A DNA stretch of 64,000 nt. Source: Trichomonas tenax. Lineage: Eukaryota > Parabasalia > Trichomonadida > Trichomonadidae. This document shows, piece by piece, positions 19,851 to 30,772 of the stretch. The notes under the pieces were generated by a model. The model did not search any database and had not been told where the DNA came from. It saw nothing but the letters and a program-made list of their open reading frames with translations. The DNA is taken from the NCBI GenBank assembly GCA_023091735.1, contig JALKBU010000035.1, forward strand, positions 1 through 64,000, written 5' to 3'. Both the position numbers and the translations under genes were made by a program. The first letter of the stretch is position 1, and every line of letters begins with the position of its first letter.

Positions 19851-21401
19851 TCGGAAAAAATGAAAAACTGACAGAAATATAAATTTTAGAAAAAAATTCT
19901 TTGAAAAAAACCGCAAAAACTTCTTGAAATTTTTTAAAAATTCTGTTTAAATTTAATCACCATAATGAAAGGAATTTATTAATAAATGAGAACTTTACAT
20001 GATCTGCCCAAAAAATGGGGTGGGAAAAAATAAACAGGGTTGGTGTGATTTTTTGCGCACTTTTTGTCTTGTAATATTACAATCTGTCTTGTAAATTAAA
20101 ATGTGTTTATGATAAATGGCCTCGAGGTATTCGTAGAATGATAGACAAGGGCATATATTGTTGTATACATAGATCTCAAGCGTCACTTTTTAGCCCGAGG
20201 AAGTAATTAAATTTTTACAAATTCATTATTTTTATTATAGTTGATCTCTGTAATCTATATATTAGATTTAATTCACATTTTGGCTTTTGATCAAACTTTT
20301 CATAAAACACAAACTCAAAACAGAGTAATAATATTTGCTAGATACTGCTTATCAAGAATATAATAAAAACAGATTGAACCTCAAAAGCCCAAAAGAAAAG
20401 TCATTTTGAGTATCTGTGCATGACATGGAACCAATAATTAAGCAGTCTCTCTTCGAGGAACCAAGAAGTTTATGGCCTTCTCGTGCCAAGTGGCTCCTGA
20501 TTCCTCGAGATAGAGTCGTTTGCCTTCTGATGCAAATTATCGAAAACAAAATCTACGACAAACGAGCCTGTCCTAGAGGAATCACAGTGAACTATGTCTT
20601 TGCATGTCCTTAGCCGCATGGTTATTCGAAGACAGGCCCATTTGTTGTAAACTTTGTGTAGAATTTATTCAATGATGGCAATTGATTCTATCTTCGAGGA
20701 ATCAAGAAGCACCCGGTCTTTTCGTGCCAAATAGCTCCTTAATTTTTACAATAATGTTTTAAATCTAATATCTAGTAATATTCATTAATATATTTTTTCC
20801 TTCACTGAAAAGTGCAATCAAAAGTTCAAATCCTTGTAATATTTTGTCTATCTATAGTGCATATCATAGCTAATATATTTATGGAGCGAGGAAGTATTTT
20901 TGAAATATTATACAATTTGTTTTCATTGAGCTCTGCTAATTTTGGACTTCCTCGAGGAAGCTAATTTGAGAGGTTTACATTAAAAGTGACTCTTGAGAGA
21001 TCTCTATGCATAGATCTACGTATACAACAATATAACCATTTTCTATGAAAGGTTTTCTTCAGATACTTTTAGATAAAGAGTTAAGGATATTTTTATGATA
21101 ATTATGCCGCTTAAATTTTTGTAGAGTTCATAATTCTCAAATGTCTTTGGTAAATTGTGTTTAATATATTTGAGGAAATACTTCTCTTCTGAACGCCAAT
21201 TCAATTCAAATTTTCTGAGCTTTCAAATGAATAATACTTTAGGTATATATTAATTTGAAGGCTCATGAATAAAAATATACAACCACTTTTCAATTTAATT
21301 TCATCAACCATCAAAAATAACTTAATGATATCAAAGCATACAACTAATGTAATAAAACTCGAATACTTTTACTCCGCTCAATATAATAGCATATTCGTCG
21401 C
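19851..21401. other. Gene-poor AT-rich region
   Basis: No supported gene. It contains a pair of related 55-base repeats (separate entry), scattered CGAGGAAG words, and an orphan plus-strand TCACTTTT at 20183. A 65-codon frame at 20416-20613 overlaps the first repeat and is not called. Confidence 0.5.
20450..20743. repeat. Two diverged direct repeats of about 55 bases
   Basis: Copy one at 20450-20504 and copy two at 20691-20743 share TCTTCGAGGAA-CAAGAAG, then CTT-TCGTGCCAA and GCTCCT, with scattered substitutions. The distance between copies is about 240 bases. No function is apparent. Confidence 0.6.
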
Positions 21402-22352
21402 TCAATTATATTTGTAAAATCCTTCACCTGATGCAACACCTTTCTTTCCTGCATCGATGTAAGTCTTAAGCAAAGCGCAAATCTTTGCTTGTGTTGATTT
21501 TGGATCTTTCGCGTGCGGATTCAACATAGCGATATTATATGCTGTGTCAAGGCCAACAATGTCTATGATTCTGAATGGGCCAATCGGTGCGCCAGTTGCT
21601 AAAACCCACGTGAGATCGATTGTTTGAGGATCTGCAACATCTGTTGCATATAATGCTTGTGCTGACGTGAGGAATGAGACAAGCATTGAGTTCAGGATAT
21701 ATCCAGGCTGTTCTTTCTTTAATTGAAGTGCAACCATTCCGATTTGTTGAGCAAACTGAACAACCTTATCATAGTATTCCTTGCCGGTTCCAGTGTGGCC
21801 CATGATTTCAGCTGTGTTGTTCTTCCAGATCCTGTTTGCAAAATGCAAAGCTAAATATTTCTCTGGTCTTCCTGTGTACTGTGCAAATGTGCTCGGAAGC
21901 ATAGTTGAAGAGTTTGTCACAACAATGGTCTTCTCAGGAAGCAGTGGTGCCATCTTTTGATAAAATTCAATCTTTTCTTTCGGATCTTCAGCGAGTGACT
22001 CAATGACAAGATCGCAATCTTCAAAAGCCTTCTTCATATCAAGCTCGAATTTTACATCAGCGTAGCTCTTCTGTGCTTGCTTCTTGAGTTCTTCGATCTT
22101 TTCATTTGTCAATTCATCGAAAGCTGCAATTAAACCTCTCGGGTACATCTTGGAGTTCGTTCCTATTATAGCTTTTGTTGCTTCAAGGTCAGCAAGATAG
22201 TCCTTCAACAAAGCATCCATTTTTGGCTTTGCACGCTCTATTGAGCCTTCACTCCTCAACCATATTGTCACATCGAAGCCCCAGTATGCTGACTGGTATG
22301 CTATTTGGCTGCCCAGGACACCACCACCAATAACAGTGACTTTCTTTAACAT
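21402..22352 (-). CDS. 3-hydroxyacyl-CoA dehydrogenase family protein
   Basis: A 316-residue NAD-dependent oxidoreductase of the 3-hydroxyacyl-CoA dehydrogenase family. The ATG at 22352 (MLKKVTVIGGGVLG) is preceded by TCACTTCACAA. The dinucleotide-binding GxGxxG is at residues 9-14, and an NSS segment follows near 147. The catalytic His-Glu pair of the family is visible as LHFANRIWKNNTAEIMGH (His about 170, Glu about 182). The C-terminal dimerisation domain contains GPFRIIDIVGLDTAY. Family length and order are complete. The best known reaction is oxidation of L-3-hydroxyacyl-CoA, but relatives act on other 3-hydroxy acids. In an anaerobe without classical mitochondria the substrate is uncertain. 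The compact bacterial-like form is compatible with lateral transfer, which I have not tested. Confidence 0.88.
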   Translation of the reverse strand: MLKKVTVIGGGVLGSQIAYQSAYWGFDVTIWLRSEGSIERAKPKMDALLKDYLADLEATKAIIGTNSKMYPRGLIAAFDELTNEKIEELKKQAQKSYADVKFELDMKKAFEDCDLVIESLAEDPKEKIEFYQKMAPLLPEKTIVVTNSSTMLPSTFAQYTGRPEKYLALHFANRIWKNNTAEIMGHTGTGKEYYDKVVQFAQQIGMVALQLKKEQPGYILNSMLVSFLTSAQALYATDVADPQTIDLTWVLATGAPIGPFRIIDIVGLDTAYNIAMLNPHAKDPKSTQAKICALLKTYIDAGKKGVASGEGFYKYN

Positions 22353-22987
22353 TTGTGAAGTGATTTCCAAAACTTCTCCAAAACGGTTGATTCTGTTAAC
22401 ACAAACGAGATTTTATTTGATAAATATAAAAATCAGGTGTAATAGATATGTGTAAGTTCCTTAAAATACAATTTTAATTCAATTTTTGAGTTTCTTTAGG
22501 GCTCAGAAAATTCAGAACTCTCCAATTTTACATTGATCAACAAAAATGATAATTTGCATAGCGATAATTAAAAGATCAATCGTCTTCTCTAAGTGAATCG
22601 AATCATAAAGATGAACTTTTATGTTGATATAACTCAAGCAATCTCATTAATTCATTTCATTTCAGAATTTTGAAAAAGTACCACTATTTGAGAAATGTTA
22701 CCTTTAGGAATTGAACAAACATGGATAGAGTTGTTATATCGGTAATATGGGATATATCAATGAGGTGATGTAAAATTTTCTCCATTTCGTCAAAAAAATT
22801 GAATATGATTTATCAATTTCAAAAAAGTTCATTTAAGAAATAACAATAAAAAGACCAAATTTAGTGATGATTTTGCATGAAAATAACAAAGAATCATTTC
22901 TCAACACTTTACTCGAAATCGTTTCAGCATTTCTTTATTAACAAAAGCTATGGTGTTTTTTTTCTCCTCTTAAAACCAACATCTAAT
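22353..22987. other. AT-rich intergenic DNA
   Basis: No gene, RNA or clear repeat seen. Confidence 0.5.
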
Positions 22988-23281
22988 TTACTGTTTTGCG
23001 CCTTTTGATTTAAGAAGAGTTCTGATTCGACTGTTTAAAGCTAAAGATAAAGCTGTTTTACCATCAGAACTCTTTGCATTAAGATCAATTTCTGCTTTTG
23101 AAACAATATATTCACAAACTTCATAATTTTCATCATTTGAGGCTTCCATTAAAGGTGTCCAATCATTATTACGGGTAATTTTACGTTGCCAAAAAAGTGG
23201 AAAAAGACGATTATTTTCCACACAAGTTACAACTTTTTTGCAAAATAAGGTTCGAAAATTTTGACGATTATTTTTTTCCAA
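22988..23281 (-). pseudogene. C-terminal remnant of an ankyrin-repeat protein
   Basis: About 65 residues from NNDWTPLMEASNDENYEVCEYIV through DLNAKSSDGKTALSLALNSRI to LLKSKGAKQ are the last two ankyrin repeats of the DUF3447/ankyrin type. The same ending (ALLKSKGA) occurs in the dead gene at 40981-42108. No initiator ATG exists upstream in frame, so only the 3' end of a gene remains. Confidence 0.7.
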
Positions 23282-24268
23282 AGTGGGCTATATTCTTGAA
23301 TTATCTATATATATCAAACATGTAACTTCTGAAACCAAATAGTTTGATAGTTAAATTGTGTTAAATCTGATATTTGTTGAAATCTAATTTCGATATTCTC
23401 CAACAATTCATATTTGACCTATAATATTTTAGAGAATAAAAATTTAGTATCATTGTAACAATATATCAATGATTCATCTATTGTTGTCGGTAAATGGTAT
23501 TTTATCAAAAATTAAAGTATATCTAAAACAGCATATTATTCAATATAAATAAGTGTACAATAGTTCCAACAATCGATATATTAGTGAGTTATGGTTATAT
23601 TGATTTAAGTCAGATTATATAATATGATTATTTGAAATTATTGCTAAATTATTAATTTTCTGGATATAACGGTTGCGCCATGCTTTCCTATTGGTGTTTC
23701 TTAGAATGTCGATGTTAATTCTTTGCAATTTTCAATTTTGAAATAATCAATATGTGATTGGAAAGAAAAGATCGTAACAATGCATTTGTTCAATATAGAT
23801 TATATTTAAATTGAGATTTTATACATTGTGATCTCATTCAGGTTAAGAATTATTAATTCCTTTGTTAAATAAAAAATCTGTTAAACAAAGTGTATATGGA
23901 AAACAAAATGTATGATAATATATTTGGTTATATTCATGTTATATGAACATAGCGGTGGTGTATAATAAAAACAATGCTATTGTGGGGAAAATGATGATCA
24001 TTTTGCATAAAAGTGCTACTTCACCAATGTCAAAATGCCATCATATAGCTCTATATATATGATTTATAGGCATATTAGCAAAGTATGATATATGTATATA
24101 ATCTATCATATATATGTGTGAGTCATTATATTGCTTATGTGAAAATTTGTCCAATATAAAACTCCTCCGACATTGAAAATAAACTTGATACCGAATCATC
24201 AATATTTTGTGGATTTAATGTTATGCACTGCTTTTTCTGTGAATGTAGATAATAGATAAAAGAATTAT

Positions 24269-24308
24269 ATACGTTTGCAGCGGTATATAGAGCTTGATGC
24301 AAACGTAT
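24269..24308. repeat. Perfect 11-bp inverted repeat
   Basis: ATACGTTTGCA at 24269-24279 and its exact reverse complement TGCAAACGTAT at 24298-24308 flank an 18-base loop. It stands in gene-poor DNA with no neighbouring gene to explain it. Confidence 0.6.
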
Positions 24309-24906
24309 CTCAATAAATTTTGATTCTGCTACATGCGTATGATTTTGAACTTATATATATCCATCTTGTGCAGAGCAATCGATCAGCAACAGCCTAAATA
24401 ACAAAATTTCCTATGATGAATGTTTTTAATAATGTAAAGTGATTTTGTCAAAGTGTCAAAAATAAGAATAACATTGTTAGCATGTGTCCATGTTCTAATG
24501 CATGTTTGCAATCTATTTATCGAAGAATTAATCATTTTTACTAAGTTTTCAAAATTGTTATTTTTAAAATTAACGATATAGGCTAATAAGTAAAGCGTGT
24601 AATTCATACACATACACTGTGCATTGCTAATCAGCGGCAAAAGCATCAAAACTCTATTCGATATTAACAAACTTATTTTAAAAAAGACTTTAAACAACTA
24701 TATTTCATTCCATATTGTCTTCCTTGCAATAGAGAAGGATAAAACAGGTTGAAATATAGATGTTTCTGATAAAATAAAGCAGATTCGCGTGATTCCGATA
24801 TTTTCTAGCGAATCTAAAGATCACAGTACCTCTCATGACTATACATTCATATGCTAATCAATGAAATGCTGTAAAGCAGCTCAGAAAGCCTAGATTATAA
24901 TCCAGA

Positions 24907-25013
24907 AGATCAAATATCTTTGAAAATAACGCATTTATTGTCCATATCACCCGAGCATTGATGAGTTCGGGAAAATAAACAAGGAATGCGTCATTTTCAA
25001 AGATATTTGATCT
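24907..25013. repeat. 107-bp palindromic element
   Basis: AGATCAAATATCTTTGAAAA at 24907 and its reverse complement ending at 25013 form arms that match for 29 bases with one mismatch (TAACGCATT versus TGACGCATT). A small second hairpin (CCCGAG...TTCGGG) sits in the middle. It looks like a very small inverted-repeat (MITE-like) element or a structured transcript. No flanking duplication was found. Confidence 0.65.
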
Positions 25014-25622
25014 TGAAATACCCTACATTTCATTCTGTATAGTAGATATCGAATTCGTTAGCATTTTAGATGTAATTTACGTGTTTTCTAGTGCCAGGCG
25101 TCGATAATTTATCCAAAAATATAAATCCCATTAAAAAATATCAATTTCTAGCGCAAACTCTCCAGAACAGCAAATATCTGCAGAATTTGTGCCAGAAATT
25201 GATCATTTTTATAATTTTTCCACCAGTGAATCGAATTTTAATTCAAATTCAGCTTCAAAGCAATCTTTTTACTTGAATTCTTTAATTGCAGGCTTTGGTG
25301 TCATTCCATGCAAGTAAAATAATACATATTCTATGACATTCGAGGTTCTCAAATCATAATTGGCATCATATCCAAAATTAAGTTTTGGATGATTTCTGCA
25401 TCAAAGCCAAGACTAATTTGGGGACCTCCTTACCATTCAAAAGAAAAACATTATTGGTATCCATTATAATAAACCTTTCAATGCATTGCCACTGATGTTA
25501 CAATCTTCTTTTATCACATTTCTGCCAGTCCATTTTCTCTTTGTAATCTCCATCATATTTAATGCAAATGAGCTATGTATATCAGAACTATAAATAAGAC
25601 AAAATTTTTTCATTGTTTTATC

Positions 25623-26150
25623 TAGGGATGTTCGAAAATATACATTATTGATGTAAACTTTTCAGGGACGAAAAACTCTTTAAGGTTCAAAAACTAAAAG
25701 TGACGAGTCTATTTGGTTCTGCATAAGGTCTGCAAAGTGAATGGAACTGAAGAGAAGGGAAGTGCATTAGAATATGATATTATTTTGGATGATTTCGATT
25801 CTTTAAAATGCAGAATCCGAAAGAATGCGTTTTTTTTTCGGGCAACTCGCCCCGAAAAGTTAACTTTTAAAGTTTTTCGATTTTCGGGCCTCTCAAAAAT
25901 TGAGAACTCAAAAACGGATTTTTTTTCGAAAACCGCCTCGAAAATCGAAAAGTTAGGGGATCAAATTTTTTGTTGGGGAAATGTGTATTTAAAGGGGTTG
26001 AAACAACTAAAAAGGGGTTATATGATGTTCAAGAAAGGGAGTTTATTTCTTAAAAAAGGGACCTTGATATTTTAAGTTCAGACAGAGCCTGAAAGAATAC
26101 ATTTTTTTCGGGCAACTCGCCCCGAAAAGTTAACTTTTCGGACATCCCTA
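25623..26150. mobile_element. 528-bp non-autonomous hAT-like transposable element
   Basis: The left end TAGGGATGTTCGAAAA and the right end, in reverse complement TAGGGATGTCCGAAAA, are near-identical terminal inverted repeats. TTTTATC occurs immediately outside both ends (25616-25622 and 26151-26157) as a target-site duplication. Inside, a segment of about 60 bases containing TTTTTCGGGCAACTCGCCCC is present twice in direct orientation (about 25811-25870 and 26081-26138). No transposase is encoded; a 120-codon frame inside is a by-product. The AGGGATG/CGAAAA ends and 7-8 bp duplication fit hAT-type elements. Confidence 0.8.
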
Positions 26151-26319
26151 TTTTATCATTGAGAATATCGATGAATTGATTGCTGCGAATTGAAATTTCA
26201 ACATTTCAAAACGAAATCATCAAATCTTTTAAAAAATTATAAATAATTAAGATATACTGTTTTATTATATCATGAAATTACAAAAATTTATATTAAATAA
26301 AAAAAATTAAAAAAAAAAT

Positions 26320-27393
26320 ATGGAGAAAGAAGTAAACATTTTTGGCTTCGACATTTCTTCTTTCCCCAAGTGGATGATCCTCACCATCGGTGTTGTTGGC
26401 GTTTTTGGGTCATTCCTGCTCCAAGGAACAGCTCACGAGCAAATATTTGGAAAATATAAATGCAGAGAGTCGTTATTTCTTACTTTCCTACAGTTCCTCA
26501 TGTATTCTTCGTTATCGTTCAAATTTTTCATCGCTTTAATTCGCGGAAAAACACGATTGCATGCGCCTTTTTATTTTTATTTCATTACAGCCTTCGCATT
26601 AGTCGGATCTATGGCACTGTCCAACTACTCATTGGAGAAAATAAGTTATCCTACGCAAGTTCTCTTTAGGTCTTCGAAATTAATTCCCGTTATGTTGGGA
26701 AGCTTTTTCTTTCTGAAAAAGAAGTACAGTTGGCTCGAAATTTTCTCTGTTTTTCTCATTGTCGGTGGTTTAATCGGAATTTCGATGAGTGATAAAAAAG
26801 TTCACAATAAAATCGACGCTGTTGGACTTATTGCTGTTATCGCATCACTATTTTGCGATGCTTTCGCTTCAAATTTAGAAGAAAGAGCATTTGCAAAGTA
26901 TCAAGCGCCGCAAGACGAAGTCATCGCGATTATTTACTTAATTGGCTCTCTTCTTGTCGGTGCATTATCTATTCCAACTGGACAGTTTTCGAAAGGAATA
27001 AATCAATGCAAAACGCACCCAGGTCTCGTTGTACAAATCATATTTTTCTCATATCTCGGTGCTTTTGGCATTCAATTCGTATATCTACTGATTAAATCGT
27101 TTGGATCAGTCGTTGCTGTTATGGTTACATCGTTGAGAAAAGCTTTCACGGTTTGTTTATCGTTTCTTCTTTTTTCGGACAAAAAATTCACTGTTTATCA
27201 CTTGATGTCAATTCTTTCGATATCTTCGGGAATAGGTCTTAACGTATACGGAAAGAACAAAGCAAAAGCTAATACCAACAATAAAAGAGCTGAAATAGAA
27301 ACAGAGAAATATGTTTCACCAATGGAATCACCAGAAGATAATGACATTGGTGCTCTCGAAGATGAGAAACAAAGTGACCAAGAATCTGCTTAA
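26320..27393 (+). CDS. UAA/SLC35B-type nucleotide-sugar or PAPS transporter
   Basis: A 357-residue polytopic membrane protein of the drug/metabolite transporter fold. About ten hydrophobic helices run from residue 17 (WMILTIGVVGVFGSFLLQGTAHE) to about 325. Family-typical features include the early LLQGTAHEQIFGKY segment, the ALSNYSLEKISYPTQVLFRSSKLIPVM region and the late KAFTVCLSFLLFSDKKFT helix. These match SLC35B2/B3 and related Golgi antiporters that import activated sulfate (PAPS) or UDP-sugars into the secretory pathway. The C-terminal 40 residues are hydrophilic and acidic, likely cytosolic. The ATG directly follows an A-rich leader. The family is firm; the substrate is not determinable by eye. 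Confidence 0.87.
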   Translation: MEKEVNIFGFDISSFPKWMILTIGVVGVFGSFLLQGTAHEQIFGKYKCRESLFLTFLQFLMYSSLSFKFFIALIRGKTRLHAPFYFYFITAFALVGSMALSNYSLEKISYPTQVLFRSSKLIPVMLGSFFFLKKKYSWLEIFSVFLIVGGLIGISMSDKKVHNKIDAVGLIAVIASLFCDAFASNLEERAFAKYQAPQDEVIAIIYLIGSLLVGALSIPTGQFSKGINQCKTHPGLVVQIIFFSYLGAFGIQFVYLLIKSFGSVVAVMVTSLRKAFTVCLSFLLFSDKKFTVYHLMSILSISSGIGLNVYGKNKAKANTNNKRAEIETEKYVSPMESPEDNDIGALEDEKQSDQESA

Positions 27394-27496
27394 TTCTTTT
27401 CTGTATTTTTTGTTATATTATATATACATTGTTTTTTCTATAATAAATACTTTCTATCAATTAATTAATCAATGGTTTTTATTCTAACATAATATA

Positions 27497-28678
27497 TTAC
27501 GGCTTCGAAGGCTCTGGGGAATTTGGTTGTTCTTTCTCTTGCTCTTGAGATCCTATTAAATAATTAAGAATGGGATCAACATTAGATAATCTATCCGGTG
27601 CAAATTTGATACAAAACAGCAATGAAATAATTAAATTGTTCAATAAACAATATAATATGAAGTTGAGATTCATAACAACTGAAGGAGAAAAATACCATAT
27701 ATCTGATGATGTTCCATATTTCACCATAGAAATTTCTCTATCTAAAATATATGTGGCTCCAAAATAGAAAAAGAAAGCTAAAGTAAATAAGAACTTATTC
27801 ACATTCTCATAATGAATATTCATTTTGTCCATTTCCTTGTCAGATTCTTCATAGCTCATATTAAATAGGATGCAATTAATGTAATGATATTCGTCAGCGA
27901 AAAATACCCAATTTCTAATAATTCCAATTAAATTTGCGGTAGTTCCGAAGGAAGTTGTAATTGCGTGTTTCAAGAAGAATTTTGTAATATTAATCGGTGG
28001 CTTTGATTTGAAGAAATAGGAAACACTTCCTATTCCTGAAATAGTCATTCTGAGTACATTAAATATAGTTATGGAAGTCCAAAACATTGATATTCTAATA
28101 AGGAAAAATGGAAAATCGGCCATTGCATCATTCAAAAAACCGAAGGCAATTTGATGTATTCCAAATATGACTATAGGTATAATTGCTATAAAAACTAAGT
28201 TTAAGTGTTGGTAAAGAATCTTTGTGGACTGCTTTAGAATGCATAAAAGTATATTCTGATGATCTTGGGACTTCTTGTAAACGATTATATAAACTATCAT
28301 ATAAATGGATAAATAATTATAAAATAAATCTCCTAAAACTAGTCCTAATATAGAAAGAAGTGTCAACATGACTATGCTAACAAGGAAAACTACTCTAATA
28401 TACATTCCCGAGAATATAAAAGGACAAACATAATGAACTAAGGAAAAAGCAATGCCCATCAATATTAATTGAATTACTTGATACACTATATTCAAGTTTA
28501 TAGATTTGATATGCTGTTTTATTTCTTTTTTCGTTAAACAAAAATGAATATTATAATATACGCAAATTCCGGTATTTAGGATAAGTAATACACCCCACAT
28601 GACGTCCTTGTAAACTCTTGGCTTGTTAAATATTTTCTGATAAAGATCATCTTCTTCCAACTTTGTTTCGGAAATCAT
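27497..28678 (-). CDS. Multi-pass membrane protein, possibly choline-transporter-like
   Basis: A 393-residue protein with about eight to ten hydrophobic segments and short charged ends. The segment FFLKHAITTSFGTTANLIGIIRNW recalls the conserved C-terminal part of choline-transporter-like (SLC44/CTL) proteins, where a similar alanine/serine-glycine helix precedes a membrane span. The rest is too diverged to assign by eye. The ATG has TCACTTTT 13-20 bases upstream, supporting the start. It is convergent with the transporter at 26320-27393, about 100 bases away. Membrane nature is certain; the family is tentative. Confidence 0.6.
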   Translation of the reverse strand: MISETKLEEDDLYQKIFNKPRVYKDVMWGVLLILNTGICVYYNIHFCLTKKEIKQHIKSINLNIVYQVIQLILMGIAFSLVHYVCPFIFSGMYIRVVFLVSIVMLTLLSILGLVLGDLFYNYLSIYMIVYIIVYKKSQDHQNILLCILKQSTKILYQHLNLVFIAIIPIVIFGIHQIAFGFLNDAMADFPFFLIRISMFWTSITIFNVLRMTISGIGSVSYFFKSKPPINITKFFLKHAITTSFGTTANLIGIIRNWVFFADEYHYINCILFNMSYEESDKEMDKMNIHYENVNKFLFTLAFFFYFGATYILDREISMVKYGTSSDIWYFSPSVVMNLNFILYCLLNNLIISLLFCIKFAPDRLSNVDPILNYLIGSQEQEKEQPNSPEPSKP

Positions 28679-28690
28679 TGCATCTTTATG

Positions 28691-28698
28691 AAAAGTGA
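28691..28698 (-). promoter_or_regulatory. Initiator-like TCACTTTT
   Basis: Minus-strand TCACTTTTCATAAAG lies just before the ATG of the membrane protein at 27497-28678. Confidence 0.6.
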
Positions 28699-29158
28699 CG
28701 AGAACTTTTTTTTGAAATAATTGTCCTTTGAATATAATGATCTATATACTTTGCTATAGTATGAAAACGACTTATGTCAGGCTATAATATACAAAAGGTA
28801 AATCAACTGCAGAGGATTGAAATGAAAAGGAGGGGCTCTCAATTTTGATAGGTAATCAAATTTTTGAAGCGCCATTCCTATATTCTCCTGATTGTCTAGA
28901 CAATAATTAAAGGGATTTTAAGAAGGTACTTCGTATCTGCAGATAAGGGTTATTTATGTTTCACATTTTGCCTCGCAAAAAAACTCCCATATCCTTTAAA
29001 AATTCTGTGATGTCTGAGCATTTCATAAATTTAAGGGGTTGGTGTTTTAATTCAGGTGATGACTATTGTTTTAGGAAAAATAGCTATTCATATCATATTC
29101 AGATGCAAAAATCCGTTATGATGGAAAAAATGATACGTTTTTTATCACCTTTACAAAA

Positions 29159-30235
29159 ATGTTGTTTGTTTTCTTTTCCATAGTTTCTTCACGAGACTTG
29201 GCTTATCCAAACATCACATGCAGCTCACAGAGTAACGGCAATATCAGCCGCATCATAAGCTCTGCTATTAATCCTACAACCAGTGCTGAAACATTTTATC
29301 CTGATGTTTATAGTTTTCGTCATCAAGGCAGCCGCTATGAGAAACGCTGTGTATCAGTCTCATTCTGTCCAATAAAATCTGGCTATTACATGATTACAAC
29401 ACATGGATATCCCGGAATGCAATCAATGTTCAATTATTCCACATATACAAGCTGGCATTCATGCGACTGGATTGGCAAAATGACAAATTCATGATATGGT
29501 TATTTAAATGCCAATCAGTGTTATCCATTGGCAGTTTGTTATCATTAAGGTTGTCTTGGTGATCTTTTGGTGGAGGGTTTGCTAAATGGAACAATAATTA
29601 CTAATACATCTGCCACAATCATGGACTGCTTTACCACAGACTGTCTTCCTGGATATTAAACAGACACATGCGCCAAGAAAGTTGATGCCTGTTGTAATGA
29701 AAATGGAATACCAGAATATGGTCTTGGATGCGTTTGCAACAGATTTAATGACAACGTTTTCTGTGATGATACGTCGAAGTATCAATTCGAAGAAGGAAGA
29801 CGTGATGTTAATTTCAAAACATATTATAATCCTGCAAGAACAGAATTTTCACAACACTTTGATGACTTTTCATACCAAACATTTAGTGAGAGTTACTCAG
29901 TAATAGAAATCTCTTCAACACTCTTTGTCCCGCAGAACACATACCTTCAATTCGAGCTCGGTTCGAATCCAAAGGTTGAACTCTATGTAGATGGAGTTCT
30001 TCATGCCGGTTCCCTATCTGATCAATATGCATGTACTGAAACTCCGTTCTTGAAAGTTGAGACTGCCATGAAATACTTCACAAGCGGAAATCACCTAATA
30101 ACGATTAAGATGAAATCTGGATGTGCTATGTATGACCAATCTTATGAGCTCAAATGGAAGTTTTATCGTTGGTACAGAAATAATCTACCAGCGGAATACG
30201 AAGCAATTCCAGAACGTTATTTAGGATTACCATGA
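29159..30235 (+). pseudogene. PA14-like surface protein gene with three in-frame stops
   Basis: One continuous frame runs over 1077 bases, from a signal-peptide-like start (MLFVFFSIVSSRDLAYP) to a normal stop at 30233-30235. It is interrupted only by TGA at 29492-29494, TAA at 29546-29548 and TAA at 29657-29659. The first part (YSFRHQGSRYEKRCVSVSF, then SGYYMITTHGYPGM) and the last part (YLQFELGSNPKVELYVDG, then YFTSGNHLITIKMKSGC) read as PA14-like beta-sandwich halves. Between them lies a cysteine-rich segment (DCFTTDCLPGY...CCNENGIPEYGLGCVC). There are no frameshifts. It is most simply a recently inactivated secreted or surface protein. Confidence 0.75.
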
Positions 30236-30722
30236 ATATAGATATCTTTATATTTTCATGTATTAGCTAAAAAACATATTTTCAATCACTCATCATCTCT
30301 TTTTATTAGATTCACGTGGTTTCTTGTGATTAGATTTAACTTCATTTAATTTTTAAGTCATTCGAGCAATATCTTTATTATTTTAGCATAACAACATAGG
30401 AATATACATAAATATCATTGTATGAAACATTAAGGAGTATATACATTTAGTGCACGGAAAATAAAACATTTTTTCCAACTCAATATAAATGATATTTTCT
30501 AATGCACGATTCGTTTTAGTATTTTTGTCAATGCTAAAATTAGATGCAAACAACACCAAAATTAAACTAATTGGTTTCCAAAATATGAAAAAAATATTTT
30601 GGGAAGAATAAAGATGAATACATTAACATGTTACAGGACGTATCCCAAATAATTGGTTTCGAGTGCCTAAATGCGTAATGATGTTCCCTATAAAAAAATT
30701 ATGTTGCTCAAAAATATAAATG

Positions 30723-30730
30723 TCACTTTT
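30723..30730 (+). promoter_or_regulatory. Initiator-like TCACTTTT
   Basis: TCACTTTT lies 42 bases before the ATG of the RhoGAP gene, with TGCATTAACC following. Confidence 0.45.
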
Positions 30731-30772
30731 ATGCATTAACCTTATTTACACGGCATTTTATTTTTTCTTGCA

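Larger units (their letters stand above)
23282..25615. other. Long gene-poor AT-rich stretch with hairpins
   Basis: No supported gene over 2.3 kb. Two inverted repeats are listed separately (24269-24308 and 24907-25013). A 104-codon minus-strand frame at 24383-24697 has no recognisable features and is not called. Confidence 0.5.

Noticed and set aside
20416..20613. 65-codon frame starting MHDMEPIIKQ
   Set aside because: It overlaps one copy of a diverged DNA repeat, and the second copy does not keep the frame.
24383..24697. 104-codon minus-strand frame
   Set aside because: Hydrophobic, AT-driven composition with no start motif and no family resemblance.
24940..25000. Possible hammerhead ribozyme (GATGAG...GAAAA...GCGTC) in the palindrome
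   Set aside because: The required CTGATGA core and the pairing of stem II are not present.
25713..26075. 120-codon frame inside the transposon-like element
   Set aside because: It begins with TTG, spans both internal repeats and contains no transposase motif.
29492..29659. Programmed stop-codon readthrough in the PA14-like gene
   Set aside because: Three stops of two kinds with no common context; ordinary pseudogene decay is simpler.
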